Shown here one piece after another: positions 13,231 through 24,631 of a DNA stretch of 64,000 nt (its first letter is position 1; every line of letters begins with the position of its first letter). Position numbers and translations under genes: made by a program. The DNA is from Druceiella hillmani (taxonomy: Eukaryota; Arthropoda; Insecta; Lepidoptera; Hepialidae), in assembly GCA_039881145.1 (NCBI GenBank), contig JAYKKI010000039.1:16932001-16996000 (forward strand). The letters run 5' to 3'. The notes beneath the pieces were generated by a model, which was not told the DNA's origin, searched no databases, and saw nothing but the letters and a program-made list of their open reading frames with translations.

Positions 13231-13900
13231 TAAAGAACTTAAGAAAGTAGAAATAATACTACATCACGTAGTTTCATTTAATTGTGAATAATGAATTTCT
13301 AAAAGAATAACGCCAAATATATTCAATATTAGTCAATTTAGTGAAATAAAAAAATTTAAGGGATAAACGCGTATTAATTTTTGGACTCGAGCAGTATTAT
13401 TAACGCTCGGTCACTGCTTTGTCATTATGGTTTGATAAATGTACTATAATTAGAATTCTAACTATCGACTTTGTAGAACACGCTAACCTCACTGACTAAC
13501 CACTATAAAGTTTTAAAAATATCGAACAACTCATACTGAAATACGACTCTGCTTCATTTACTAAATTCGGAATAAGCTAGGTCAAGACTATTGCAACAAA
13601 TATATGTGAAATGCTATTATGAGAAATAAAAACAAATTCATACAATATGTGCCATAACTATATTTTATTTGGAAGTTAAAAAAAATATAATATAAATTAT
13701 AAGACATACTTTACTCAAACTAAAACTATGTTTTTGGGAGTTAATGTTTGATCACATTTTTCATTGTTGCTGTTTAGACTTGACTGTTAAGTATATTGTA
13801 CTGGATTCGTATATTAACGATTATATTTTTAATAATTGTGTTATAAGCATTGATTGAACCAAGTTAAAATACGTTTCTAACCGAAAATAGAACAATTATA

Positions 13901-14325
13901 AGAACAATATTCACAACTATTTGTTTACCGTGTTACTTTATTTAACCTTTGGCGTCTTTTTTTTGTTATATAATCGCCTATGGACGCTATTCTGCAAATA
14001 ATGTAGAATAAGATATAATAAATGAAAACTTCACTTTTTACTAGAAACAAATATAAATTGTAAATAAACGAAAGTAACTTTATGATCATTTGACGTTATA
14101 TGAGAACAATATTCACAACCGCATCTTGACCGAGCTACTTATTTATCGTGTCACTTTATTTAACATTTGACGTCTTTTTTGTTACTTAATCGCCTATGGA
14201 GGTTATTCTGCTTAATGTAGAGTAAGATATGATAAATGAAAATCTCATTTTTTTTACTAGAAATAATTATACATAGTAAATAACCGAAAATAACTTTGAG
14301 ATCATTCAACGTTATCGTCATAAAA
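13901..14325. repeat. Tandem duplication, ~202-bp unit, two copies
   Basis: AGAACAATATTCACAAC at 13901 recurs at 14103. The following blocks (GTCTTTTTT-GTTA, AATCGCCTATGGA, TAATGTAGA, TACTAGAAA) keep order and spacing. The copies differ by many substitutions and a small insertion. Confidence 0.85.
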
Positions 14326-14329
14326 TAGA

Positions 14330-15110
14330 ATCTCCGAAAACAGGAAGACACGATTCTTTTTCTTTTTATTAAATTCTTAATGTATGTTATGTTATAATTA
14401 ATTAAAACATGATTTTTGAGATTTATTGGATGGTGGCTTTGGTGGACCTTTTGTTACTCTTTTTGATGAGTTTTCTCCTGTAAACATAGCTAAATTTTTT
14501 GTTTCGTAATTTTGGCTTCAGCAGCCTCAAAAATATTTTTGTAAATATTTTAACAACATATCTAAAACAAACTTATGTGAAATTCTGAAAAAAATGTAGT
14601 GTAATCTTTATAACTTGCCTTTTCAATTGTTATCTACACGAATATGAGCTAAAATCATTTTTTACCAAATTTGCCTATTCCGCATAATTTTCAGTTACTA
14701 TTTTCATATCCTCACTATTGTGGAATATTCGGATCAATAAGCTCCATTACAATAGCCGGCTTTAACATCATATTTCATTCTGTTTATGAGTAAAACGGCT
14801 ACGATAGACAGACATACGGACGCATGAGTAGTGTTATAAGGGTTTCTTTTTAATACGCTTCTATCAGCTTGATCTGTAATTAATGTTAGGAATATTAGAA
14901 GCAAAATCCACAGCTCACTTTTCACCCACTTCTAATTTTCGTATCTATTTGAAACTTTACAAAGTCGCGAAATTCTGATGACAATTCATATGGTACCGTC
15001 AAGCTGATATGAAGATGGAGGAGGGCTGGTCGTAGAAACTTTTTGATGGCTAAAAATAAACTCATCGAGTTTGGGCTTGTTTGACATAGCTCAGTGAGTC
15101 CTTAGGTTAC
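14330..15110. other. Unique AT-rich stretch, no gene seen
   Basis: Only chance-length open frames. Nothing recognisable on either strand. Confidence 0.5.
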
Positions 15111-15565
15111 ATATTGTAGCTTCTTTTTCTTCCTTTTCTTCTAAGGGTGGCACCCTCCAATTAGTGAATGTCGATAGTCAGGGCTACGTACTTGGTTTTG
15201 TCCTAAGTAAGGCGAAAAGTTCGAAGATACTCGTAATCCCTGTCCATTCTCAGATGTTGCGTGACTTTCCTGTATCCAGCAAATTTTTCCCTCATTAAAA
15301 GTGGCAAGAGCTCTTTTCTATCACGTATATATGCCCCAGATATGAAATTTTACGTTGTTTGATAACTTGCAAAAGCTCTCACGTTTCTGGCCAACCTGTC
15401 ATAAAAGCTCCTCATTGGTGACGTTCTGAGTTCAAGATGTCGACATTATGCGTCTGTAGTCTCAAATTCCGAATATTTCTATATGTTCCCTGAGATTATC
15501 CTTGGTAGTCCAGGTTTTACATCTATATAGAAGTATTGGCCAGATGTAGCACTGGAAAAGACGAG
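15110..15565 (-). pseudogene. Non-LTR retrotransposon (RTE-like) polyprotein, C-terminal remnant
   Basis: Translating the minus strand from about 15565 gives a conserved LINE polyprotein tail: ILLYRCKTWT (family LYGCETWT), then FGI-stop-DYRRIM, then VTNEELL (family VTNEEVL). After a frame change come LLPLLMREKFAGYR and FRLT-stop-DKTKYVA followed by a GATLRR-type end. It lies downstream of the polymerase catalytic region, which is not visible here. At least four in-frame stops and a frameshift show it is dead, and the 5' part is truncated as is usual for LINE copies. A run rich in AGAAGAAAAGG follows the protein end. Assignment to the RTE clade rests on remembered tail motifs and is less certain than the LINE call. 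Confidence 0.7.
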
Positions 15566-15569
15566 TTCA

Positions 15570-17280
15570 AAATGGGATTTTAAAACAGCAATTGCAGAGT
15601 ACCTTTTTTATTTTTCTGAAGCCACTACGGGCATTCTGAGGCTTGAAAACCTAAAAGGTGCACTTATATAATTGTTTCAGTGTAAGATTTTCCCTAGAAT
15701 TGTATTACAGCAATTAAAGAAATTCAGATTAGCGAAGTGAGTACATATTTTTAAATTTGCTTTAACGTGTTTCACTTTCTAAATCGTGCTACAAACGCTA
15801 AATCAGATGTAATAAAATAACCTCGGTAAATTTGTGTCGATTATCTTAGATGATATCTTCTTACAGGTTTCCTTCTTAATCGACCGTAATCATGTCCGTA
15901 GCATAACGGAACATACAAATATGTTACAAGTACCGTATAAGCTCATTTAGGACATTGGCCAGTTATTAGAGAGATTACTTATTTCTCCATAACTCTATTA
16001 TAGTAGCAGCTAAATTTTCTTTTGCAGCATATTTTCACAAATTGCCATCTTCAAAATAAAGACGAAGGAACAGTCTTTACTCATCGAAATATCTACTAGA
16101 TAGCAAAAAATAACTAAAAAATATTTGCTGTATTTAGATTGTCGGTTTCTCAAATATTTAGGAATCAAGTTGTGGTAGTACTTGAACAGAGTTGCCGCAT
16201 AATGTTTTAAACATTTTTAAGATATCAAACTTGAAAAAGAGATTGAAAGATTATTTAAAATTTACACGCAATCTCCTACTTATGCGAGGTAACTAGCTAT
16301 TAATCAAACGCTAGACTGTTAGGATGTACAGATTTATGATTCAATTCTCTCAAGAGAACTTAGTAAGATGAACGAGTAGCACGGAAGATTATAAGCATCC
16401 TTATGTTAGTGTGAACAGAATTATAATACTGTCTATTTACTATTCAGCAGAACGGTATAAGAACCCGATCGCGCGCACTTTACTCCTTAGTTGTTCAGTT
16501 ATAGCTACTTTAGCGACTTTTCCTAAGTGATGGTGGAAGGTGAAGAAATCTAAAAAGTGTCGTAATTTGAAACGGAAAGATGAATTCTCATTCAGTGTGA
16601 TCTGAATCACTGGTCGCGTTGGAACAAATTCTCCCTTGGACACTGTCAAGTTTTTATGTCTTACGACCCGTGCAAGACTAAACTGCGGCAGGAAACAAAG
16701 ATTTCTCTAGAAAAAATACAGATCTAGAATCTATTATCCAAGTCGAAACGTGCATTGTAGTGCTAGTGATAGATTTAAGATCTATCTAAGGGCTGTGTTC
16801 AATTATTTGTTGTCCATACCGTTTACAAAAGTTGAAGCTGAACTAACTTTTTTTTCGCCGGCTATTTTTGAAACAAACAGGAAACCTCCTTAGCTGATAA
16901 AATAGTGAATGCCTTATCATTTATGCTATCACATTTTCAGGAGTAAAAATATTTTGCTTTTTCATATAGTTTTAAATATATTTTTAATATAACGGTTTTT
17001 TAAAAAGGTTAAATATTCATTAACGCTTACCATAGAATACTCAAAAAACATAGAATACGCAGGGTACTTTTTTATATTACTGAAATATCCACTTTTGGTT
17101 ATAAAAAAATTCAGTGTATTTTTAAAAGTTATCTTCAGTAAACTTTTTTATTCACGTTTTTATGGGTTATTATTTTACATATACATTTACCTATATGCTA
17201 ATGATTTTTTATTGTAATTTTTTATCCTGAAAGTAGACGAATTAGTATATAAATAATCTACTCTTATTATGATGCTGTCT
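15570..17280. other. Unique stretch, no gene seen
   Basis: Mixed AT-rich sequence. A 69-codon minus frame at 16440-16649 is slightly more protein-like than most but has no recognisable motif and no support. Confidence 0.4.
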
Positions 17281-17285
17281 GGTTC

Positions 17286-17288
<3 letters not shown>

Positions 17289-17322
<34 letters not shown>
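17289..17322. repeat. (AT)n microsatellite
   Basis: Seventeen uninterrupted AT units. Confidence 0.95.
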
Positions 17323-17325
<3 letters not shown>

Positions 17326-17779
17326 CTCATATTCTTTCGCCTTGCTCCAAATCAATAATAACAGATTCTCTTTCTTATATTGTTATTTTTTTTAAATATT
17401 TATCATCCCTTACACTCTTATATCTGTGATCGAATTACTGGAAAACCTGGTTTTAAAGTGCAATATATCAACTAGGTTTAATAATTAATACATTCATATT
17501 ATCACTACCAATATTTCCAAAATTGTATTCCACTTTCGCATAACATAAAGTGTAGTTTATTGTAGATTTATCGCCCACCGAATTCTTCAATCTCCGATAT
17601 TACTCACAACATTTTCCTTTTTTTTTACTCATAACATATGGTTTCAGAACAGACAGACTACTCTACAGGACAGAGGAATATTGAAAACCTAAGTATATGC
17701 ATAACATATCCTGTGCGAATATCGGGATATAATATACCTTAATTGATTTATCAGCAGTAATTGCTAAAGGATAATTGAT

Positions 17780-19060
17780 AGAAGAAATATTAGCACACTC
17801 CTCGCAGCTCCACAAATGTACCAATATTCTTTGAAATGAGTTTTTGCAAATCTACATAGAAATGTCTAAGATAACATAACTTTTTCTGCACGAAGGTGGA
17901 CTACAAAATACCTTAATTAATTTATAATTGACAATAATCGTAATACGATGAGGCGTAGGAAACTTTTGCACACTCCTCACAGCTTCACTAATGACACCGA
18001 TATCTTTCCCGGTTGGGTTTGTGTAGATCTACATATAAATTTGTAATATAGCACCACTTTTTCCGCACGAAAAGTGTATTATAATGTACCTTAATAATTG
18101 ATATCTGACAATAATCGTAATAGGATGAGGAGAAAGGAAATTTTAGCACACACTTCACAGTTCCGGTAATGATACCCATATTTTCCCATACTGGTTTTAT
18201 GTAGACCACCTACATAGAAATGTGTAGCATAACACAAATTTTTCAATTGATCTATAATTGACAGCAATCGTAATAGGATGAGGGGGCTGGAAATTTTAGC
18301 ACACTCCTCACAGCTCCAGTAATGATACCGATATGTTCCCGTACTGGTTTTATTTGACCTACATAGAAATGTGTAGCATAACACAAATTTTTCAATTGAT
18401 CTATAATTGTCAGCAATCGTAATAGGATGAGGGGGTCGGAAATTTTAGCACACTCCTTGTAGCTCACGTAATGAAACCGATAGTTTCCCATACTGGCCTT
18501 GTGTAGACCTACCTAGAAATGATACATAACACACAATGTTCTACGCAAAGAGTGGACTAAAATACACATCATTTGATTCATAACTGACAGTATTCGTAAT
18601 AGGATAGGGAAAGGAAATTTTAGCATACTCCTCACAGCTCCGGTAATTATATCGATATTTTCCCGTGTTTGTTTCCCGTTATGTTTTCCGAGTTTGTGTA
18701 AATCTACATAAAAATATGTAAAATACCACCACTTTTTACATGCGTAAAGTGGACTACAACACACCTCAATTGATCCAAAACTGACAGTAGTCTTAATAGG
18801 AAGAAGGTGTAGGAAATTTTAACACACTCCTCAAAGATCCGGTAATGATGATTCCGATGTTTTCCCATGCTGTATTTATTTATATATTTTTATTGTTCCA
18901 TGTTTTTTATGTAGACCTACACAGAATTGTGTGACAGTAAAACTTTTCTCAATTAAAGAGCATACTACAATAGACCTATAAATGAGAAAAACCGAAAAAT
19001 TGAGGGAGGGAGGAAATTTTAACACTTTCTTCACATGTTCAAAAATCATAAGGACATTTC
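17780..19060. repeat. Diverged satellite, 150-195-bp units, about eight copies
   Basis: GCACACTCCTC(A/G)CAGCTCC-type blocks recur near 17795, 17970, 18148, 18300, 18450, 18627, 18823 and, weakly, 19027. Each is followed by a TTTCCC(G/A)T-TGGTTT block, GTGTAGACCTACATAGAAAT, and usually CTTTTTCCGCACGAAAAGTG. Units near 18240-18540 lack the last block, which explains the 150-bp spacing there. Overlapping short minus-strand frames with similar peptides are products of the repeat. Confidence 0.9.
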
Positions 19061-19069
19061 CCTTGATCG

Positions 19070-21090
19070 GGCTTATGTATCTATTAAGCGTGAAATTTTT
19101 AATACACCCGTGGACACGTAAAACTTAATATTGTATTATTAAGACCCAATTTATAAGGCTAACCTAGTTGATTTAACTTAAACTTCCACATCAAATTGCT
19201 TGGCATCACACGGCTTTTAAACTTAGCACTAATGTGTTTGTGCCTACTCTTTTCAAGAAGAAAAAACTTACTTTATAAATAAAAGGTTTAATCAAATTAG
19301 GCAACTTCCGTTTATTTTATATTTTTATTTTACAAAAATTGTCTACTCATGATTAATATCGTTGACTTGGGGATAAATAAACAGTGTTATAAAATGTTTA
19401 CGATAAAAACTGTTTTACGATTTGCTAATCGCATTTTCAAAATAAGAGGAGGAGGTGGCAAAAACTTTCATTTATTTTTTCGGTTTTTTCTTAATGTCAA
19501 TGAACACTTGTGGTTTAAAATTGTAACTAAACTGTTTATTCAAAAACTAACTTTTGCACACAGCTATGTTGCTACATTTTTGTGACCATTAATATACGAA
19601 TCAATTCCCATAGCGCGATTTAACTTAAATCTAGAACTAACTATTGGAGTTACTAAGGCAGAAAAATGATGACATTTGACTTCATTTAAAAATTTCTTCA
19701 ACTTGTTTAACGCCAAAAAAAGGAATAAGTAGGTTCAATAAAACTATTAGAAAAATAGATTTTTTCGCAGTAGTTAGAAATGATTAAATTTTCGATATTT
19801 TATATCGATACGTAATATAATAAACTATATTACTGAATACAATATAACAAATTATCTAGTGACTTTCACATGATGCGTTTTCAAGCAGACAAACTCTGTG
19901 CACAATATTGAACACTCCATTATAATTGATCTAAATATTTTTAAAATTTTACTCTTTTTAAAAATTTCAGTTTTACACACAAATAGAAATTTCACAAACA
20001 ATGTTCCACTAAATTTTGTTTTTAACGTTTTACGTCTTTACAGGTTATTTTAAAAGGTTAATTTTTACAAACAGAAAGATAGACAAAAGTTTCGTAAACA
20101 ATATTTGGAACATCATTAAAATCAATATAACAGATTTTAAAACTTTTACAGTGTTATTTTAAAAGTTTTAATTCGACCAATAAATAGACAGACAAAATTG
20201 CATAAATAATTTTAAAAACTCCATTAAAATTTGTCTAACAGATTTTAAAACGTTTACAGAGTTACTTTAAAATTGTTGGTTTCACAAACAGAGAGACAGA
20301 CAAACAAAAAATCGAAAAACAATATTAAAAACTTCATATACAAGCCCTTTCGAATTCGTTTTTTTCGAAAATGCCTTTAATACACAATATTATTTACACT
20401 TTTAACGTTCGAAACATTACCAGAGACACTGTGACAGAGATGTTGACTAATGTTTTCGCACTCAGTTTTTACTTAATACTATTCCCATTTTCCACACAGG
20501 TTGTTACAGATCCTCCAGAACCCGTAACATGTCCCTTCATACAAAAAAAGGACATTCAAAGGCCCCTAATAGTATTCCATATCTACCGTCAACCGTTTCT
20601 ACTCAATTGAATTTATGACTATCCCTTCGCAATGAGCTATTTAGTACATCAATTATTTCGAGAACGCAATTCGCGTACTCTCTAAATCACTCAAAGTTCG
20701 TTTCATTAGCAAACAAGTCACGGTGACTAAAGATATCACGTTCTGAAGCTCCGCGTGATTCTACTTTAATGTTAGAATGCGCGCCCTCCAACAAAACGCT
20801 ATGCGCATCATCATGCTCACTGCGGTGGAATAATATGTGATTCATGTCATGCGTTTCGAAACCGCCGGACTATTTCTGAGGGGAAGTCCAAAACAAGCTG
20901 ACGCAGAAAGTGCCATGCCCCATATACAAAAACTGCAAGGTGCAGTAGTCACTAATGTGCATTGGCTCAGCAGGAATTGTCCTGCTTGTTTCCCCCTTCT
21001 AGGAAGTCTATTTAGACTGCCAATGGGCACAGACGACCTCTATGTGAATATTTGATCTCTATGTGATGATTTGATCGCTACAAAGCTCTA
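19070..21090. other. Unique stretch with weak local repeats, no gene seen
   Basis: Between 19900 and 20330 a loose motif of about 100 bp recurs (ACAGATTTTAAAAC(G)TTTACAG, ACAGACAGACAAA, ATTAAAAACT(C)CAT). From about 20690 to 21050 base composition is more balanced and contains the small stem AGCAGGA/TCCTGCT (20969-20986). No gene could be recognised. Confidence 0.4.
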
Positions 21091-21140
21091 TTAAATTGTC
21101 ATCCTACTATAAACCAGTGGTTATATTCACTGAACTGACG

Positions 21141-21401
21141 ATGGCCACCCAATATCCAGTTCACCCGACGTCACGGCACCACCGTGCCACGAGTGTCGCG
21201 TGGGAAAACGCCGGCGGCCGGCAGGGCGGCGCAGCGGGCCCACGACGTGCTTCGGGCCCATCGTTCGGGCTATCCTCTTTGGCGGTCGTTGCACACAAGC
21301 CAGTAATAGAGACTGTAACATTAACCCCCAATGCAAAAAGAAGATCTGTTTTAAAATCAACGTTGATGCTACTATATGCTTGGTTGTGTGTGCGTGTGTG
21401 A
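21141..21401 (+). CDS. Possible short ORF in a GC-rich island, unrecognised
   Basis: An ATG in a good Kozak-like context (GACGATGG) at 21141 opens 86 codons. The first about 50 lie in DNA of about 65% GC (21150-21290), after which composition falls back to AT-rich. The predicted product is Ala/Gly/Arg/Pro-rich with no motif I know. The antisense strand is also open over much of the same interval, which argues that GC content alone may explain the frame. If it is a first exon, GTAATA after GCCA near 21304 is a possible donor. Equally it may be a non-coding CpG island. Confidence 0.2.
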   Translation: MATQYPVHPTSRHHRATSVAWENAGGRQGGAAGPRRASGPSFGLSSLAVVAHKPVIETVTLTPNAKRRSVLKSTLMLLYAWLCVRV

Positions 21402-21449
21402 CACAAACATACATGGCCATAGAGAGCTTCATATCTCAACAATGTTCTG

Positions 21450-22860
21450 GTGCGATGTTAATATCTTTTCCTTTATTTGAGAAGTTGAGTATTTTTGAGA
21501 AGATTTATTAGATAAATTTAATTAATCTTGGTTCTGCGGTTTCTGAAGTCATTGACTGTCGGACTTCCGGAACCTTCAGATTCTGATGGCGTCCAGAAAA
21601 ATAGTAATTAAATCTAAGAAACCGTAACTAAAAAGCATTTAGTTCATGCTTTAATATTTAATGGCATTTAGAGTTTGATCAGTAAGGTTCATGAAGTCCC
21701 TTCTATACCGAGCTCCATGAGGGACATGCTGCAACGATTAAGATTTCTTTTAGTGATTGTATCTCTACCATGCCATTTTATCATGCGTTTGCTAAATAAG
21801 TCGTCTTAGTTTAATTCTAATTCATATATGTCCTGTAAGATTTTTAAATTACTTAAAGTTATATAGACCGGAGCTTTGGCAAATATATTTCTACCAGGAT
21901 ATACGACATGCAAAGAAAGCGGTGTAAAGTCGAAACTAGCAAGCATATGACATCATTTTATGGACAAAAGAATCTATTAATCGAGATCTAAACGATATCG
22001 TTGAATTGTAATCGAATTTTGAAAATTTCTTTCCAAAACTTTCCCATTTCTTGAAATTTATTTCGATTCCTAAACAAAAATTTGGGAAGACGTGAAAATT
22101 TGTTAGGTCCATGAAATTTTTTAAGTAAATGGTTCATATAAATATCTCAATTAACATGTAGTAAACAAGTTTTTTTCTTAAGGATTAAGGTACCTCTCGT
22201 TATTAAGAATTGGAATGAAAATATTATTTAAATTAAAAAATATACTGAAGACGAATCGCAATATTTGGTCCATCTGTCAAATTTAGTTTATCAGTGCTAT
22301 GCTAGTTCATGATCCCAACAACAAAAATTGCACTGACTTCCCAACCATCAAGTCGTTTTTCTATTACAGTAGAAGATCACGAGAGTACATGTACTAAATA
22401 ATACGGACATTACCTGGAATCTGCTTTAATATGCTTTAAACTGATATACTTAGCAGTTCATTTATGGGGAAGAATATACGCTTCTATAGTAAATTACCAG
22501 AAGATGTATTGAAATTGTCAGAAAAACCATTTTAAACGCGTTGTTAAGAGACATCTACTTTAAAAAGTGTATTATAAAATTGATGATTTTATAAACGACA
22601 AAAATGGCTGTGGCCATCAAACCACTTCAAGAAACTAGTATATATAAATGATGATAAAATATTTATGCTATATAATTTAACATGCGCTTTGTTTTGTATG
22701 TAAAATTACGACTGATGTTAAAAATGGGAACACAGTGTTTGTAAGTTCAATAAAAATAAAGAAAATTCAATGAAAATTATCAGATAGGTCAAAATCTGTG
22801 TTCGCCTTATATTGAATTTGTGAAGCAAATTCTCTGTATTTCTGTTTTCATTAGTTGCCA
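21450..22860. other. Unique stretch, no gene seen
   Basis: AT-rich, moderately complex sequence with stops in all frames. I found no transposon motifs. Confidence 0.4.
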
Positions 22861-22861
22861 G

Positions 22862-22991
<130 letters not shown>

Positions 22992-23458
22992 GTCAACATT
23001 AAGGAACGATTTTAGATTTCGACTCAAAAATTAGTTTCTGTATGGTATAATCTATTTTTATACAAAAATTTCTATAGATCCGTTTGGAAATAATGAGTTA
23101 TAGACAAATTCAAACTTTTGTACTTATATTCCTTATTAAATTACAAACAAATAAATATATTTAAATATTAAAGTTTGAATAGGAAAATTTCTCTGCTCTT
23201 TTGATAAATATTATTTTTAAGAGTAAAAAACTTTTGGCTTGCCAATTAGATTTTTTAATTTTTTTTATTGTTTTATTTTTTATTGTACTTTGCGACTTTG
23301 GTTCTCTGTAACAGGTAATTTAAAAACAAAATATTAGATGGAAATTTTGATATTAGATTTTGGGTTAACCAGTATAAAAATAAATTAAAAGACTAATCCA
23401 TAGTGTCATATTAAATATATACTTTTTGTTATATTATTCCCACGTGGAGTAGCGCCCT

Positions 23459-23632
23459 ATGCCATACTTGACCGCGCAACGAGCTCTTCTCGACAGATTG
23501 TTAACATCTGTTGAGACCGACGGAGCGAACGCGGATGCCCGCCGGCCCGAGGAAGAATGGCTGGCTGTGCGCCGAGGCATTGTACCCTGTGTCGAGTGCG
23601 GCATGAGTAATGGCATGACCCGCTATGAATAG
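23459..23632 (+). CDS. Short protein-like ORF, candidate exon, unrecognised
   Basis: An ATG at 23459 opens 57 codons in a GC-rich patch. Unlike the Arg/Pro-rich frames of other islands, the product has a normal-looking composition: ALLDRLLTSVETDG, then RRPEEEWLAVRRG, then IVPCVECGMSNGMTRYE, with a CxxC pair near residue 47. A stop lies three codons upstream, after a pyrimidine-rich tract ending in AG, so an acceptor before the ATG is possible. A donor-like GTAATG lies at 23607 and would end the exon at 23606. I cannot assign a family. The reverse strand is also open, so coding is not proven. Confidence 0.35.
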   Translation: MPYLTAQRALLDRLLTSVETDGANADARRPEEEWLAVRRGIVPCVECGMSNGMTRYE

Positions 23633-24061
23633 AAAATAAGTGGCGTATAAAAGTTGTATTGTTAAAATAAGATGAAAGTAGTGACGTCATCCTACATTGC
23701 CCGGAAGGAATTACAAAAATATTGGCTTTAAAATCACAATACTGATTATAAGGCCGCTTTCATAACGCAGATTCGTAAAGAATGGATAGTCGAGCAGCAA
23801 TAAGGAAATTCTCACAACACTATGGAACAATATGGAAACTAGTTGCATCTCGATGAAATTTCCTTTATTTTGTTGTATTCAATATATATGTTGAACTGAA
23901 AAAGAAAACATTCACAATGTAAATCTTGGGAATAACTAAATACTGACAATTGAAATCAAGCAATATCAATAACGCCCGGTAACATTTTTTTCGATATTTT
24001 TTGAAATACGCTAATATTACTGAATAATAACTTAAAGATTTTCAAACTGTCGAGCAACTCA

Positions 24062-24180
24062 TAAGATTTTGGTATGTTTACTACATTCTACTTACTTACT
24101 ATTACTACATTACTACATTACTACTACTTTACTTACTATTACTACATTACTACTACGTTACTTACTATTACTACATTCGG
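24062..24180. repeat. TACTAC/TTACTTAC-type imperfect microsatellite
   Basis: Interspersed CTACATTACTA, ACTACTACTTTACTT and ACTATTACTACATT units over about 110 bp. Slippage-type expansion. Confidence 0.85.
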
Positions 24181-24631
24181 TAAGATTATTGTAAAAGATG
24201 TAAGGAATACCATCGAATAAAAAAAATTAACGGGAATATTGTTTCCAACGATGCTTTTTTTCTATTATCAAGTGCTTTTAAAAAGTTTCATGTGCGTTAT
24301 TCAGAGTCAGTCGTAGTAATAAATAAAAACATTATTTTTGGCATTTATTAGAGGAATTTTGAATTCAGATTTTGAATATACCTTATGCACCCTTATGGCC
24401 TTAGCAATAAACAAAGATTAAAAAAATTATCTAGGGCTAAATCAAAGAGTAGTCGAAAACTTGAGCAATAAACGCGTTTAACTTAATTCACGAAATAACA
24501 GCCTTTGAAATGTTATTCTATCGCTGCCACTCTTTCGAGGAAGTAAGTTTAAGTATCGAGTAAGGGTGCTTTAGCCAGAAAAAATGGTGCTGCTCGAACA
24601 GCTGATAGTTGACAATTAATAAATATAATAC

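Larger units (their letters stand above)
13071..13330. mobile_element. Foldback element copy 1 with a near-perfect 209-bp palindrome
   Basis: Arms 13071-13175 and 13176-13279 are inverted copies with no spacer; the centre is GCAAAGATCTTTGC. The ends are AAATGAAACTACGTGATGT and its complement. To the right is a tail (AATAATGAATTTCT, then AACGCCAAATATATTCAATA) shared with the 37.3- and 42.6-kb copies, so the mobile unit extends beyond the palindrome to about 13330. The arms carry the hammerhead-like segment. No protein is encoded; the 72-codon frame at 13073 is the palindrome read through. Confidence 0.85.

Noticed and set aside
13073..13291. 72-codon ORF across foldback copy 1 (and 61064-61286 frames)
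   Set aside because: The same peptide fragments appear wherever the foldback occurs, on either strand. They follow from the palindrome, not from coding.
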